From Pseudomonas fluorescens (GTDB lineage Bacteria; Pseudomonadota; Gammaproteobacteria; Pseudomonadales; Pseudomonadaceae), in the NCBI RefSeq assembly GCF_001708445.1, contig NZ_CP015637.1, forward strand, positions 2,233,001 to 2,297,000: DNA of 64,000 nt. The letters run 5' to 3'. The notes below the pieces were generated by a model. It was given only the letters and a program-made list of their open reading frames with translations, was not told where the DNA came from and searched no databases. Both the position numbers and the translations under genes were made by a program. Positions 27,727 to 38,314 of the stretch are shown here, in pieces (position 1 is the stretch's first letter; each line of letters starts with the position of its first letter).

Positions 27727-29315
27727 CGGCCGGCCGTGCGTTTGGATTGGTGGTAGAGGAGGCCGGTCAACGGCAGTGAGAGCAGGATCATGATCAACGC
27801 GTAAGGCGCCGCGGCGGCGTAGTCGATCTCGCTGGTCATCGCCCAGAAACCGGTGGCCAGGGTGCGCGTGCCGTTGGGCGCGAGCAACAGGGTGGCGGTC
27901 AGCTCGTTGGTGATCGCCAGGAACACCAGCGCCGCTCCTGCAGCGGCGGCCGGGGCCGCCAGGCGCATCGTGATCAGCCACAGGGCGCGGCCCGGCGAGC
28001 GGCCAAGGCTGCGCGCCATGTTTTCCAGTTCCACCGGCGCCTGGGCGATGCCCGCACGCAGGCTCACCAGCGCCCGTGGCAGGAACATCAGCAGGTAGGC
28101 GAGCAGCACGGTGATCGTCGTCTGGTAGATTGGCCGGGCGAAGTGGATGGTCACCGTGACCAGCGCCAGTGCCACGACAATGCCGGGCAACGAACTGGTG
28201 ATGTAGTTGCAGCTTTCCAGGATGCGTTGCAGGCGGCCCGGCGCACGAATCGACAGCCAGGCAATCGGTACCGCCGCGCAGGTGGTCAACACCGCACCGG
28301 CAATGCCCAGCAGCACGGTTTGCTCCAGCGCCGGCAGCAGCTCGCTGAACTGCCAGACCTCACGCCCACCGGCGACCAGCCATTTGCCCAGGGTGACCAG
28401 CGGCACGCCGAGGGCCAATGCACAGGTTGCGGCTTGCAAGCCGAGGGAGAGCATGCGGGTGACGGCGCTCAGCCGCACGATGCGTTGCTCACGGGCACTG
28501 CCGGAACCGACCCGGGCATAACGTGCATGGCCGCGCGAGGCGGATTCGACGGTGAGCATCGCCAGGCAACACAGGGCCAGCACCGCCGCGAGCATATTGG
28601 CCGCCGGGCCGTTGAAGGTGGACTTGAACTGATCGAAAATCGCCGTGGTGAAGGTGTCGAAGCGGATCATCGCGTACAGGCCATATTCGGCCAACAGATG
28701 CAGGCCGACCAACAGCGCACCGCCGCAGATCGCCAGGCGCAACTGCGGCAACACCACCCGCCGGAACACCGCCCAGGGCTTGAGGCCCAGGGATTCGGCC
28801 ACGTCTTCAATCGCAGGGTCCAGCCGGCGCAGGGTCGCCGCCACCGGCAGGTACAGAAACGGGAAATAGGCGATCACCGACACCAGCACACCGGCCGGCA
28901 GTCCATGGATCGACGGCACCAGGCTGACCCACGCGTAACTGTGCACAAACGCCGGCACTGCCAGCGGCGCGACCGCCAGCAACGACCAGGCACGGCGGCC
29001 GGGCAGGTCGGTGCGCTCGGTCAACCACGCGAGCGCGACGCCCAATACGATGCACAACGGCAAGGTGAACAGCACCAGTAGCACGGTGTTCGTCAGCAAC
29101 TCGCCGACGCGAGGGCGCCATACTAGCGCTTCGATTTGCGCCCAGCCGATTTGCCACGACACGCCGATCACAAACGCAATCGGCAGCAGCGCCAACAACG
29201 AAACCAGTACCGACAAACTGGTGACCCACGTGCCCCCACGGCTTTTGAACAGTCCGTGGGGGCGTTTGCGTAGCTGCGCGTGGGCGATGCCGGGTATCGA
29301 CGATTCAGGCAACAA
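27723..29315 (-). CDS. ferric iron ABC transporter permease (FbpB/HitB-like)
   Basis: A 530-residue fused permease with about 12 membrane helices in two homologous halves, each with an EAA loop ([20 protein letters not shown] and [20 protein letters not shown]). The start is a TTG at 29315 directly after the binding-protein stop; no ATG or better GTG is available in the first 30 codons. Size and duplication match FbpB-type iron permeases. Confidence 0.9.
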   Translation of the reverse strand: MLPESSIPGIAHAQLRKRPHGLFKSRGGTWVTSLSVLVSLLALLPIAFVIGVSWQIGWAQIEALVWRPRVGELLTNTVLLVLFTLPLCIVLGVALAWLTERTDLPGRRAWSLLAVAPLAVPAFVHSYAWVSLVPSIHGLPAGVLVSVIAYFPFLYLPVAATLRRLDPAIEDVAESLGLKPWAVFRRVVLPQLRLAICGGALLVGLHLLAEYGLYAMIRFDTFTTAIFDQFKSTFNGPAANMLAAVLALCCLAMLTVESASRGHARYARVGSGSAREQRIVRLSAVTRMLSLGLQAATCALALGVPLVTLGKWLVAGGREVWQFSELLPALEQTVLLGIAGAVLTTCAAVPIAWLSIRAPGRLQRILESCNYITSSLPGIVVALALVTVTIHFARPIYQTTITVLLAYLLMFLPRALVSLRAGIAQAPVELENMARSLGRSPGRALWLITMRLAAPAAAAGAALVFLAITNELTATLLLAPNGTRTLATGFWAMTSEIDYAAAAPYALIMILLSLPLTGLLYHQSKRTAGR

Positions 29316-30332
29316 TCAGAGCAGTCCGGCCTGGGTCATCAGCTCGACAGCCTTTTTGCTGTTGAGTTTCGACGCGTCGACCTTAGGTGCATCCAGTTGC
29401 GCCAGTGGCATCAGTTTGGGGTTGGATTGGGCGTTCTGGCCGACCGCGTATTCGAACGAATTGCCGTCCTTGAGGACCGCCTGGCCGTCTTTGCCGGTGA
29501 TCCACTTCAAGAAGGCCTGGGCCTGTTCCTGATGCTTGCTGGAGGCCAGGACACCGGCACCGGAGATGCTCACAAACGCGCCCGGGTCCTGGTGCTTGAA
29601 GTAGTGCAGCTGGGTGTTCTTGCTGTTTTCACCGGTCTTGGATTGGTCGACGAAGCTGTAATAGTGATAGATCACACCGCTGTCGACCTGGCCGGCGTTG
29701 ACGGCCTTGAGCACGGCGCTGTTGCCTCGGTAGATGCTCGCGTTGGCCTTCATTGCCTTGAGCCAGTCGAGGGTCGCGGCTTCGCCCTTGAGTTCAAGCA
29801 CGGCGGCGACGATGGCCTGGAAGTCGGCACCGGCCGGTGAAGCGGCCCAGCGGCCTTTCCAGCTTGGCGAAGCCAGGTCCAGCAGGGATTTAGGCAGGTC
29901 GCCCTCTTTCAGTTTGCTCGGGTTGTACACGAACACGGTGGAGCGCGCAGCGATGCCCACCCATTTGCCATGAGCCGGGCGGTAGGCGGCGTCCACCTGT
30001 TGCAGGGTGGTCGGCGCGACCGGCGCGAACAGGCCTGCGTTGTCCACCAGCACCATGGCCGGGGAGTTTTCGGTGAGGAACACATCCGCCGGAGAGGCCG
30101 CGCCTTCCTGCACGAGCTGGTTACCCATCTCGGTGTCGTCGCCATTGCGGATCGTCACCGGAATCCCGGTTTCCTGGGTGAACCCTTCGACCCAGGCCTT
30201 GGTGAGGCTTTCATGCTGGGCGTTGTAGACCACGATGCCGACCGGCTCGCTGGCGGCATACACATGCCCGGCGCTGACCAGGGCGGTGGCCAGCAGGGCT
30301 TTTTTGACGAACGAAGGAAGGCGGGTGGTCAT
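29316..30332 (-). CDS. ferric iron ABC transporter substrate-binding protein (FbpA/HitA-like)
   Basis: A 338-residue periplasmic protein with signal peptide (KKALLATALVSAGHVYA). The mature part opens ASEPVGIVVYNAQHESLTKA, as in FbpA proteins, and contains adjacent tyrosines in GVIYHYYSFVDQS, the site of the iron-binding Tyr pair in this family. It captures Fe(III) and delivers it to the permease. First gene of the operon; a Fur-like site lies 64-82 bp upstream. Confidence 0.9.
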   Translation of the reverse strand: MTTRLPSFVKKALLATALVSAGHVYAASEPVGIVVYNAQHESLTKAWVEGFTQETGIPVTIRNGDDTEMGNQLVQEGAASPADVFLTENSPAMVLVDNAGLFAPVAPTTLQQVDAAYRPAHGKWVGIAARSTVFVYNPSKLKEGDLPKSLLDLASPSWKGRWAASPAGADFQAIVAAVLELKGEAATLDWLKAMKANASIYRGNSAVLKAVNAGQVDSGVIYHYYSFVDQSKTGENSKNTQLHYFKHQDPGAFVSISGAGVLASSKHQEQAQAFLKWITGKDGQAVLKDGNSFEYAVGQNAQSNPKLMPLAQLDAPKVDASKLNSKKAVELMTQAGLL

Positions 30333-30395
30333 GCGGTGAGCGCTCCGGGTTTGTATGGCGACACGGGAAATCCGCTAGAGGTCGATTGAGACGAA

Positions 30396-30414
30396 ATCAA
30401 TAGGAATCATTTGC
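30396..30414. promoter_or_regulatory. candidate Fur box before the iron importer operon
   Basis: On the minus strand the sequence GCAAATGATTCCTATTGAT matches 11 of 19 positions of the Fur consensus, including AATGAT and a spaced AT-rich half. It lies upstream of the FbpA-like gene, in the expected promoter area. Confidence 0.5.
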
Positions 30415-30632
30415 ATGTTTAGGCGCGGCGAATGTAGAGCCGGGAATGAGAAAAAAACGTCAAAAAAATGTGATAAACGGGTCGCGAGCGCACGGGGTTG
30501 AAGGTGGTCGAAGTATTTTGGGTGGCCAATCATCAGCTATTGACGTGGGGAGCGATTGCCTACCTCTTTTATCCTGGTGTTACCCCATTCAAGAAAGCTG
30601 CTGGCACTGTAGACGTCGACTGACCGACCGCC

Positions 30633-30787
30633 ATCGGGGGCAAGCCCCCTCCCACAGTTTTGACCCCGTTCAGGCAGTGATTTTTGAGGCGGTCAATGTG
30701 GGAGGGGGCTTGCCCCCGATGACGGAGGGTCAGTTGATACCTGTATGACTGACACACGGCTATCGGGGGCAAGCCTCCTCCCACATT
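30633..30787. repeat. cluster of three REP elements
   Basis: Three copies of ATCGGGGGCAAGC/CTCCCACA: at 30633-30656 (plus), 30697-30720 (inverted) and 30762-30787 (plus, with one change, CCTCC for CCCCC). The first two form a large hairpin. The interval 30333-30799 holds these, the Fur-like site and no convincing gene. Confidence 0.85.
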
Positions 30788-30799
30788 TATCCTGCATTC

Positions 30800-31936
30800 C
30801 TACCGCCGACCTGTGCGGGTACTCACATCCACCCACACCGCCAGCACCAGGATGCTGCCCTTCACAATCATCTGCCAATAACTGTCCACATCCAGCATCG
30901 ACATGCCGTTATCCAGGCTGGTGATCACCAGCGCCCCGAGCAGCGCGCCATACACCGTGCCCGAGCCGCCGCGCATGGATGTACCGCCGATGAAGCACGC
31001 AGCGATGGCGTCGAGTTCGCCCATATTGCCCGCCGACGGTGAGCCCGCCGCGAGGCGCGCGGTGTTGACCAGGCCGGCGAGGGCGCACATCACGCCCATG
31101 ATCCCGAAGATCCACAGTTTCACCGCCTGCACATTGATACCTGACAGGCGCGTGGCTTCCATGTTGCTGCCCACCGCATACACGCGGCGGCCGAACACGG
31201 TCTGGCTGGTGACGTAGCTGAACACGCCAAGCAGCACCAGCAACAGCAGCACCGGCACGGGAATGCCGTCGTAGCTGTTGAGGGTGGTGACGAACCCAGC
31301 CAGCACCGCGCCGATCACCACCACGCGCAGTACGTCCCGCACCAGCGAGTGCGCGGCCAACCCGTGCAGTGCGCGGTTGCGCCGTTGTTTCCAGGTCAAG
31401 AACAGGGTCAGGGCAAACAGCAGGACCCCAAGGCCAAGCCCCACCGAATGCGGCAAATACCCCTGGCCCACATACACCAGCGATGGCGACACCGGCGCAA
31501 TGGTGGTGCCGCCGGTAATCCCCAGCAGAATCCCGCGAAACGCCAACATGCCACCCAGGCCAACGATAAACGACGGGATGCGCAGGTAGGCGGTCATGTA
31601 GCCGTTGGCCAAACCGATCATCAAGCCACACAGCGCCACCAGGCTGAGGTTGGCCAGCAACGGCATGTGATAGACCACATCCAGGATCGCCGCGAGCCCG
31701 CCGAGCAAGCCGAGCAATGAGCCCACCGACAAATCGATCTCCCCGCTGATGATCACCAGCACCATGCCGCAGGCCAGGATCCCGGTGATCGACATCTGCC
31801 GCAGCAGGTTGGACAGGTTGCGCGGAGTGAGGAAACCGCCCTCGGTCTGCCAGCTGAAAAACAGCCAGATAAACGCCACGGCGATCACCAGGGCGAGCAT
31901 TTTGTAGCGGGTAAACAGCTGTTTGACCTGATTCAT
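30800..31936 (-). CDS. xylH: xylose ABC transporter permease XylH
   Basis: A 378-residue permease of the ribose/xylose (CUT2) family with about ten membrane helices. Typical segments are LLRQMSITGILACGMVLVII with GEIDLSVGSLLGLLGG, and near the C-terminus GGTSMRGGSGTVYGALLGAL. Last gene of the leftward xylA-xylFGH operon; its start abuts the xylG stop. It forms the homodimeric channel for D-xylose. Confidence 0.92.
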   Translation of the reverse strand: MNQVKQLFTRYKMLALVIAVAFIWLFFSWQTEGGFLTPRNLSNLLRQMSITGILACGMVLVIISGEIDLSVGSLLGLLGGLAAILDVVYHMPLLANLSLVALCGLMIGLANGYMTAYLRIPSFIVGLGGMLAFRGILLGITGGTTIAPVSPSLVYVGQGYLPHSVGLGLGVLLFALTLFLTWKQRRNRALHGLAAHSLVRDVLRVVVIGAVLAGFVTTLNSYDGIPVPVLLLLVLLGVFSYVTSQTVFGRRVYAVGSNMEATRLSGINVQAVKLWIFGIMGVMCALAGLVNTARLAAGSPSAGNMGELDAIAACFIGGTSMRGGSGTVYGALLGALVITSLDNGMSMLDVDSYWQMIVKGSILVLAVWVDVSTRTGRR

Positions 31937-33484
31937 CTACGCGGTTTTCCGATCGTTATTATTGTTTTGGCTGAGCGCGGCGGCGAGCACCTGTTCCTGG
32001 GTGAGCCCCTCGTTGATGAAGTCGCCCCGCAACTGGCCGTCGCCGATCACCAGCACTCGGTTGGACACGCCGAGTACTTCGGCCAGCTCCGACGAGACCA
32101 TGATGATCGATACACCTTCGGCCGCCAGCGCGCCCATCAGTTTGTAGATCTCATACTTGGCCCCCACATCCACCCCGCGTGTGGGCTCGTCGAGGATCAG
32201 CACCTTGGGTTTGGCCATCAGCATTTTCGCCAGCACGGCTTTTTGCTGGTTGCCGCCGGACAGGCTGGTGATCGGCAAGAACGGGCTGGCCGTCTTGAGG
32301 TGCATGCGCGCGATCTGTTGGTCGATGCTGCCCAGTTCGGCCTCGGCGTCGATACGGGTCAGGTGCGCATAGGTGTCGAGCACCGCCAGGGTGATGTTCT
32401 GGCCCACGCCCAGGTCGGGAATGATGCCTTGGCGCTTGCGGTCCTCGGGCACCATGCACAGCCCGGCGCGGATCGATTTAAGCGGCGTGCGCGTGTCGAT
32501 CAGTTGGCCGTCCAGCCACACCTCGGCGCTGTAGCGGCCGGGGTAGGCGCCGAACAGCGCCGACACCAGCTCCGTGCGCCCGGCGCCCACCAAGCCGGCG
32601 ATGCCGAGGATTTCGCCGCGCTTGAGCACGAAGGAAATATCGTCGACACGTTTGCGCTTGGGGTTGTCGACGTCGTAGCAAGTCACGTGGCGCGCCTCGA
32701 AGATCACCTCGCCCACGGCATGGGGCTCGGTGGGGTAGAGGTTGCTCATCTCGCGTCCGACCATCTGCGTGATGATGCGCGGGATATCCATATCGGCCAT
32801 CGCGGTGGTCGCGATGTGTTTGCCGTCGCGAATCACTGAGATGGTGTCGCACACCGCCGCCACTTCATCGAGTTTGTGGGAGATGTACACGCAGGCCACG
32901 CCCTTGGCCTTGAGGTCGCGGATGATGTCGAGCAGCACCTCGATCTCAGAGCGGGTCAGGGCCGAAGAGGGCTCGTCGAGGATCAACAAGCGCGCCTTTT
33001 TGTTCAGGGCCTTGGCGATTTCCACCAGTTGCTGGTAGCCGCCGCCGTACTGCGACACCGGCAGCGCGACGTTCATGTCCGGCACCTTGAGTTCGCGCAT
33101 CAACGCTTCGGCGCGGTGCAGCATCGCCGGGTAGTTCATGCGCCCGCCGGGCAAGGTCAGCTCGTGGCCCATGAAGATGTTCTCGGCCACCGACAGGTCG
33201 GGCACCAGGGTCAGTTCCTGGTGGATGATGACGATACCGGCGGCCTCGGTTTCGCTGATGGACTGGGCCTTGAGCGGTTGCCCGTCCCAGAGGATTTCAC
33301 CCTCCCAGGTGCCGTGCGGATAGACGGCCGACAGCACCTTCATCAAGGTCGACTTGCCGGCACCGTTCTCACCGCACAGGCCGACACATTCCCCCGGCCG
33401 CACCTTGATATCGATGCCGTTCAGCGCGTGGACACCGCCAAAGGTTTTGACGATGCCGTTCATTTGCAGCAGGTAGTCGGACAT
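31937..33484 (-). CDS. xylG: xylose ABC transporter ATP-binding protein XylG
   Basis: A 515-residue protein with two fused ATPase domains, as in CUT2 sugar importers. The N-terminal domain has Walker [11 protein letters not shown], signature [15 protein letters not shown] (variant, normal for this family) and Walker [12 protein letters not shown]. The C-terminal domain has a degenerate Walker A (GLVGAGRTE) and the signature [15 protein letters not shown]. The start could also be two codons upstream at 33490. A REPIN separates it from xylF. Confidence 0.94.
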   Translation of the reverse strand: MSDYLLQMNGIVKTFGGVHALNGIDIKVRPGECVGLCGENGAGKSTLMKVLSAVYPHGTWEGEILWDGQPLKAQSISETEAAGIVIIHQELTLVPDLSVAENIFMGHELTLPGGRMNYPAMLHRAEALMRELKVPDMNVALPVSQYGGGYQQLVEIAKALNKKARLLILDEPSSALTRSEIEVLLDIIRDLKAKGVACVYISHKLDEVAAVCDTISVIRDGKHIATTAMADMDIPRIITQMVGREMSNLYPTEPHAVGEVIFEARHVTCYDVDNPKRKRVDDISFVLKRGEILGIAGLVGAGRTELVSALFGAYPGRYSAEVWLDGQLIDTRTPLKSIRAGLCMVPEDRKRQGIIPDLGVGQNITLAVLDTYAHLTRIDAEAELGSIDQQIARMHLKTASPFLPITSLSGGNQQKAVLAKMLMAKPKVLILDEPTRGVDVGAKYEIYKLMGALAAEGVSIIMVSSELAEVLGVSNRVLVIGDGQLRGDFINEGLTQEQVLAAALSQNNNNDRKTA

Positions 33485-33525
33485 GACCATGGCTCACACA
33501 AAAGGCCGAAGAAACGCGGGTTCCC

Positions 33526-33623
33526 GTAGGAGCGAGCTTGCTCGCGAAGAACCCGAGGACACCGCGTTCATCCTCAATGCCCGCGTTATCGTTGACGTTT
33601 TTCGCGGGCAAGCCCGCTCCTAC
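33526..33623. repeat. REPIN between xylF and xylG (copy B)
   Basis: Arms GTAGGAGCGAGCTTGCTCGC and its inverted copy (ending CTCCTAC at 33623, with two changes to GGGC) flank a 50-base spacer related to that of the copy at 26466 in the same orientation. The right arm supplies the xylF stop codon. No outer flanks are present here. Confidence 0.88.
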
Positions 33624-34618
33624 TGGCCAATCTGTTCTTTGGTATAGAACCCGTCCTTTTCCAACAGGTCGATGTTCGCCTTGGTCAGCGGGGTCGGGGT
33701 GAGCAGGATGGTGTCGACTTTCTTGCTGCCATTGTCGTACTGCGAGCTGTACGTCGGTTTCTCGTTACGTGCCAACTGCACCGAGAGTTTGGCGGCTTCG
33801 GTGGCGATCAGCTTGAGCGGCTTGTACACGGTCATGGTCTGGGTGCCGTCGATCACGCGCTTGACCGCCGCGAGGTCGGCGTCCTGGCCCGAGATCGGCA
33901 CCTTGCCCGCCAGCTTCTGCGCGGCCAGGGCCTGGATCGCGCCGCCGGCGGTGGCGTCGTTGGAGGCGACGATAGCGTCGATCTTGTTGTTGTTCCGGGT
34001 CAGGGCGTTTTCGACGATGCTCAGGGCTTCAGTGGGGTTCCATTCCTTGACCCACTGCTGGCCGACAATCTTGATGTCGCCCTTGTCGATGGCCGGTTGC
34101 AGCACTTTCATCTGGCCTTCGCGCAGCACCTTGGCGTTGTTGTCGGTGGGCGCGCCGCCGAGCAGGAAGTAATTGCCCTTGGGCGCCGCTTGCAGCACGC
34201 CGCTGGCCTGCATCTCGCCGACTTTTTCGTTATCGAAGGAGATATACGCGTCGATGTCGGCGTTGAGGATCAGGCGGTCATAGGACACCACCTTGATCCC
34301 GGCTTTCTTGGCCTCGGCCACGGCGTTGGTCAACACGGTGGCGTTGAACGGCACGATCACGATCACGTCGACGCCACGGGAGATCAGGTTTTCGATCTGG
34401 GAAATCTGCTTCTGCTCATTGGCATCGGCAGACTGCACGAAGACCTTGGCATCGAGTTTTTCCGCCGCGGCAACGAAGTAGTCACGGTCACGGGACCAGC
34501 GCTCCAGGCGCAGGTCGTCGATGGAAAAACCGATTTTCGGGTGGGCAGAGTCGGCCATCACCGGCAGGGCGAGCAGGGCCAGGGCGGTGGCGAGCAGGGT
34601 ACGTTTGAATGACTTCAT
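33620..34618 (-). CDS. xylF: D-xylose-binding periplasmic protein XylF
   Basis: A 332-residue binding protein. Starting at ATG 34618 gives MKSFKRTLLATALALLALPV as signal peptide, cleaved after VMA; GGACGCACC precedes the ATG. The mature part, HPKIGFSIDDLRLERWSRDR, is the typical XylF opening, with ISQIENLISRGVDVIVIVPF and QAIDKG-type loops. It binds xylose for XylGH. The TAG stop is contributed by a REP arm, so the last residues KEQIGQ abut the repeat. Confidence 0.94.
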   Translation of the reverse strand: MKSFKRTLLATALALLALPVMADSAHPKIGFSIDDLRLERWSRDRDYFVAAAEKLDAKVFVQSADANEQKQISQIENLISRGVDVIVIVPFNATVLTNAVAEAKKAGIKVVSYDRLILNADIDAYISFDNEKVGEMQASGVLQAAPKGNYFLLGGAPTDNNAKVLREGQMKVLQPAIDKGDIKIVGQQWVKEWNPTEALSIVENALTRNNNKIDAIVASNDATAGGAIQALAAQKLAGKVPISGQDADLAAVKRVIDGTQTMTVYKPLKLIATEAAKLSVQLARNEKPTYSSQYDNGSKKVDTILLTPTPLTKANIDLLEKDGFYTKEQIGQ

Positions 34619-34719
34619 GGTGGTGCGTCCTTTTATTGTTGTTGGAAAGACACAGCGTGATGCGGGTAGAACTGTAGAGCGTCCTTCGACGCTCCGTGCA
34701 CAGATTTGTCGCGCAAATG

Positions 34720-36036
34720 TCACCGATAAATAAACCGGTTGACCACTCCCTCCAGCATCTCTTGCCGACCGCTCACGGCCTGCGGGTTCAGTTCATGGGC
34801 AAACGCATGTTCGGCCAGCGATTCCAGGCTGAACTCACCGGCCAGCACGGCTTGGCCCAGCGGCTGCTGCCAACCGGCATAACGCTGGTCCTTGAATTGC
34901 TGCAACTGGTCGTTCTGCACCATGGCCGCCGCACGTTCCAGCGCCAGGGCGAGTACATCCATGGCGGCGACATGCCCGTGGAACAAGTCCACCTCGTCCA
35001 GGCTCTGGCGGCGCACCTTGGAGTCAAAGTTATAGCCGCCATTCTTGAACCCGCCAGCCTTGAGGATTTCATACGTGGCCAGGGTCATTTCCTCGACGCT
35101 ATTGGGGAACTGGTCAGTGTCCCAACCGTTCTGCGGGTCGCCGCGGTTGGCGTCGATGCTGCCGAAGATCCCCAGGGACACGGCGGTGGCGATCTCATGA
35201 TGAAAACTGTGCCCGGCCAGGGTCGCGTGGTTGGCCTCGATATTCACCTTGATCTCATGTTCCAGCCCGTACTCATGCAAAAAGCCGAACACCGTGGCGC
35301 TGTCGTAATCGTATTGGTGCTTGGTCGGCTCCTGGGGCTTGGGCTCGATCAGCAGGTCGCCCTTGAAGCCGATCTTGTGCTTGTGCTCCACCACCATGCG
35401 CATAAAGCGCCCGAGCTGTTCGCGCTCGCGCTTGAGGTCGGTGTTGAGCAGGGTTTCATACCCTTCACGGCCGCCCCAGAGTACGTAGTTGGCACCCTTG
35501 AGCCGCAGGGTAGCGTTCATCGCGCTGAACACCTGGGCGGCAGCGTAGGCAAACACTTCAGGGTCGGGGTTGCTCGCTGCGCCAGCGGCAAAGCGCGGGT
35601 TGCTGAAGCAATTGGCGGTGCCCCACAGCAGCTTGATACCGGTTTGTTCCTGATGGCGCTCCAGGTGGTCGACCATCTGCGCGAAGTGGTTGCGGTACTC
35701 CTTGAGCGAGCTGCCTTCCGGCGCCACATCGGTGTCGTGGAAGCTGTAGTAGTCGATGCCCAGCTTGGAGAAAAACTCAAAGGCCGCGTCAGCCTTGCCG
35801 ATGGCCACTTCCATCGGCTCACCGCTGCGTTGCCACGGGCGCTTGAAGGTGCCCATGCCAAACATATCCGCCCCCGGCCACACAAAGGTGTGCCAGTAAC
35901 AGGCGGCCATGCGCAGGTGCTCGCGCATCGGTTTGCCGAGGATCAGCTTGTTCGCGTCGTAATGGCGGAAGGCGAGGGGAGAGTCGCTGGCAGGGCCTTC
36001 GAAGCGCACCTGATCGACACCGGGGAAGTACGGCAT
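34720..36036 (-). CDS. xylA: xylose isomerase XylA
   Basis: A 438-residue class II xylose isomerase starting [20 protein letters not shown]. Metal and substrate residues are visible in [35 protein letters not shown], and the catalytic His/Asp region [13 protein letters not shown]. It converts D-xylose to D-xylulose in the cytoplasm. First gene of the leftward operon, sharing a 140-bp promoter region with divergent xylR. No xylulokinase (xylB) gene follows in this window, so it must be elsewhere. Confidence 0.95.
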   Translation of the reverse strand: MPYFPGVDQVRFEGPASDSPLAFRHYDANKLILGKPMREHLRMAACYWHTFVWPGADMFGMGTFKRPWQRSGEPMEVAIGKADAAFEFFSKLGIDYYSFHDTDVAPEGSSLKEYRNHFAQMVDHLERHQEQTGIKLLWGTANCFSNPRFAAGAASNPDPEVFAYAAAQVFSAMNATLRLKGANYVLWGGREGYETLLNTDLKREREQLGRFMRMVVEHKHKIGFKGDLLIEPKPQEPTKHQYDYDSATVFGFLHEYGLEHEIKVNIEANHATLAGHSFHHEIATAVSLGIFGSIDANRGDPQNGWDTDQFPNSVEEMTLATYEILKAGGFKNGGYNFDSKVRRQSLDEVDLFHGHVAAMDVLALALERAAAMVQNDQLQQFKDQRYAGWQQPLGQAVLAGEFSLESLAEHAFAHELNPQAVSGRQEMLEGVVNRFIYR

Positions 36037-36176
36037 GGGCGTGTTCCTTATTGTTCTTGGCGATGTCTGGATACTAGCAACGGCACCTGGGCTGCTGATT
36101 ATGAAAATCACCAAGGTGTAGTGCGATTTTGAGTGGCGAGGGCTAGTCTGTTACCACTGGCCCCCGGATAAAAACA

Positions 36177-37346
36177 ATGAAAACCCTACCGCCCGTCCAC
36201 CGCATCGCCCTGTTGTTCAACGGCAGCAAAATATACGACCGTGGCATCATCGCCGGCATCGGCAACTACCTGAGCAGCACGCGCGCGTCCTGGGATTTGT
36301 TCCTGGAAGAGGATTTCCTCTGTCGCCTGCGCGGCATCGAGCGCTGGCAGGGTGACGGCATCATTGCCGATTTCGATGACCCGCTGATCGGCGAGGCATT
36401 GGCCGATTGCAAACTGCCGGTGGTGGCCGTGGGCGGCTCTTATGAAGATGCGCGCGCCTACCCCAAGGGCATTCCCTACGTCGCCACCGATAACCATGCC
36501 TTGATGAAGCTGGCCTATGAGCATTTGATCGAGGCCGGGTTGACCCGCTTTGCCTGTTTCAGCCTGCCCGAAGCCCAGGCCAATCGCTGGGCCCAGGAGC
36601 GCGAAAAAGCCTTTCGCCGCCTGCTGCAACGCGATGGCCTGCACGTCGAGGTCTATCGTGGCCTGGGGACCAGTGCGCCGTTGTGGGACAGCGCGGTGGA
36701 ACAGCAGATCGCCTGGCTGCACAGCCTGCCCAAACCGATTGGCATCATCGCCGTCACCGACGCCCGCGCACGGCAGTTGCTGCAGGCTTGCCTCACGGCC
36801 GGGATCGCGGTGCCGGAGGAGGTGGCGTTGATCGGCATCGACAACGATCCGCTGACCCGCACCCTGACGCGGGTGCCGCTCAGTTCGGTGATCCAGGGCA
36901 CCGAGACCATGGGGCGTACGGCCGCCGCGCTGTTGCATCAGATGCTGCACGGCAAACCCTGCGCGGGCACGCAGATTCTGGTACCGCCGGAGGCGATCAA
37001 TGTGCAGGCTTCCAGCGTGCATCAACCCTTGGGTAATCCGTATGTGATGCAGGCGCTGCTGTTTATCCGGCAGTACGCCTGCCAAGGCATCAAGACCGCG
37101 CAGGTGGCGGCCTATGTCGGTGTGTCGCGCTCATCCCTGGAAGCGCATTTTCGCAAGGCGCGTGGTTGCAGCGTGCATGACGAGATCCTGCGCTTCAAAC
37201 TCGCGGCCGCTGCCAAGGGCCTGGAAAGCCACGAACTGGCGATTGCCGATATTGCCGCCAAGTGTGGCTTCAAGTCGGCGCAGTACCTGCACACGGTGTT
37301 TCGCCGCGAGTTCGGCTGTACGCCGCGCGAGTACCAGCAGGGCTAA
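36177..37346 (+). CDS. xylR: xylose operon activator XylR
   Basis: A 389-residue regulator combining a LacI-type sugar-binding domain (residues about 10-275, for example DLFLEEDFLCRLRGIERWQG and VALIGIDNDPLTRTLTRVPL) with a C-terminal AraC helix-turn-helix pair (VAAYVGVSRSSLEAHFRKA and ending FRREFGCTPREYQQG). This is the architecture of E. coli XylR. It is divergent from xylA and would activate it when xylose is bound. Its stop overlaps the end of the LuxR gene on the other strand by four bases. Confidence 0.93.
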   Translation: MKTLPPVHRIALLFNGSKIYDRGIIAGIGNYLSSTRASWDLFLEEDFLCRLRGIERWQGDGIIADFDDPLIGEALADCKLPVVAVGGSYEDARAYPKGIPYVATDNHALMKLAYEHLIEAGLTRFACFSLPEAQANRWAQEREKAFRRLLQRDGLHVEVYRGLGTSAPLWDSAVEQQIAWLHSLPKPIGIIAVTDARARQLLQACLTAGIAVPEEVALIGIDNDPLTRTLTRVPLSSVIQGTETMGRTAAALLHQMLHGKPCAGTQILVPPEAINVQASSVHQPLGNPYVMQALLFIRQYACQGIKTAQVAAYVGVSRSSLEAHFRKARGCSVHDEILRFKLAAAAKGLESHELAIADIAAKCGFKSAQYLHTVFRREFGCTPREYQQG

Positions 37347-38059
37347 AAAAGTAACCCCAGCAAGGAGGCTTTGACGGCTGCTTCTGCTTTGTTGCTGGCC
37401 TGGAGTTTGCGCATGGCGTTGACCAGATGAAACTTCACGGTCCGTGTGTCGATGTTGAGGATCATGCTGATCTCGACATAGGTTTTGCCCAGGGCCGTCC
37501 ACCTCAAGGTCTCTTTTTCCCGTGCGGTCAGGGCGCGGTGGATGTCTGGCAAGCACTTTTCGGAAAAGAAGCGCGTCATGGATTCGTGTGCCAACTGTGT
37601 CAGCCAGATCAACTTGTTCTCGATGTGCTCGAGTTCCGTGGTCGAGATGTATTCACTGGAGCGCGACACCGAGAGCAATCCAATCGCGTTAGGGCCGCGT
37701 TGCGACGACAAGCACCAACCATGATTAAGCTGGTAATGGCGCGCTTCCTCCCAGAAGGCCAGGTGTTGCTGCTGTTGGGCGGCGGACCAGTGCAGCGGGA
37801 TGGAGCGGGTCAGGCCATGGGCGACAGTGGGGTCTTGGGAGAAGTAGTTTTCGCTGACGTACTTCTGTTCCCACGAGCGGGGGTAGTTGGAAATCAGTAC
37901 ATATTGCGAAGCGCTCGACGGCAATGGAACTTTTAATCCATAAGAGCAGAACTCGAAGCCTAAGTTGGACGTTATCGTGTGCAGTTTATTGAAGAGTTCA
38001 TGTTCGGTCGCGCAGTCGGACACGGCCTCTATTAATGTTTCGCGCCATTCTTTCACCAA
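37343..38059 (-). CDS. LuxR-type acyl-homoserine-lactone receptor
   Basis: A 238-residue quorum-sensing regulator of LasR/PpuR size. The autoinducer domain keeps the conserved residues Trp63, Tyr67, Asp76, Pro77, Trp91 and Gly114 (NYPRSWEQKYVSENYFSQDP, LHWS, LNHGW). The C-terminal LuxR helix-turn-helix (177-238) reads LTAREKETLRWTALGKTYVE, then TRTVKFHLVNAMRKLQA. It therefore looks able to bind a canonical acyl-homoserine lactone. It faces a luxI-type gene across a 336-bp promoter interval that has a las/lux box, so it is the cognate receptor. Gene and interval look less GC-rich than the surroundings. Confidence 0.93.
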   Translation of the reverse strand: MVKEWRETLIEAVSDCATEHELFNKLHTITSNLGFEFCSYGLKVPLPSSASQYVLISNYPRSWEQKYVSENYFSQDPTVAHGLTRSIPLHWSAAQQQQHLAFWEEARHYQLNHGWCLSSQRGPNAIGLLSVSRSSEYISTTELEHIENKLIWLTQLAHESMTRFFSEKCLPDIHRALTAREKETLRWTALGKTYVEISMILNIDTRTVKFHLVNAMRKLQASNKAEAAVKASLLGLLF

Positions 38060-38245
38060 TAATACCTTCCGTGGTCAACGCCCCTGATGCTGGGAGGCGG
38101 GAGCGGATTATACAGGCTCTGCGGGTGATGAAGGGCGTGCGGTTGCGGGGTATCGAGTTGCCTGAAAAAGTCGGCAACACCGCATTCGACGTGGGATGCA
38201 GGTGAAATGAAGTCAGTAGTCGGCGCATTAAGCTTGATTATTTAT

Positions 38246-38261
38246 TAGTACGGCAGTACTA
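38246..38261. promoter_or_regulatory. inverted repeat TAGTAC-N4-GTACTA
   Basis: A perfect 6-bp inverted repeat with four bases between arms, in AT-rich sequence between the luxR- and luxI-type genes, 54 bp left of the las/lux box. It does not match the lux-box pattern and could be the site of another regulator. Apart from this and the lux box the 336-base interval 38060-38395 shows nothing further. Confidence 0.35.
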
Positions 38262-38314
38262 GAAAGTCGGTTTTTGACCCGTAAGTTCTGCCTGGCCGGC
38301 GAGGGCTTCGATCG

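Noticed and set aside
30446..30748. Small rightward open frame upstream of xylH
   Set aside because: It runs through two REP elements and has no good ribosome site; treated as non-coding.
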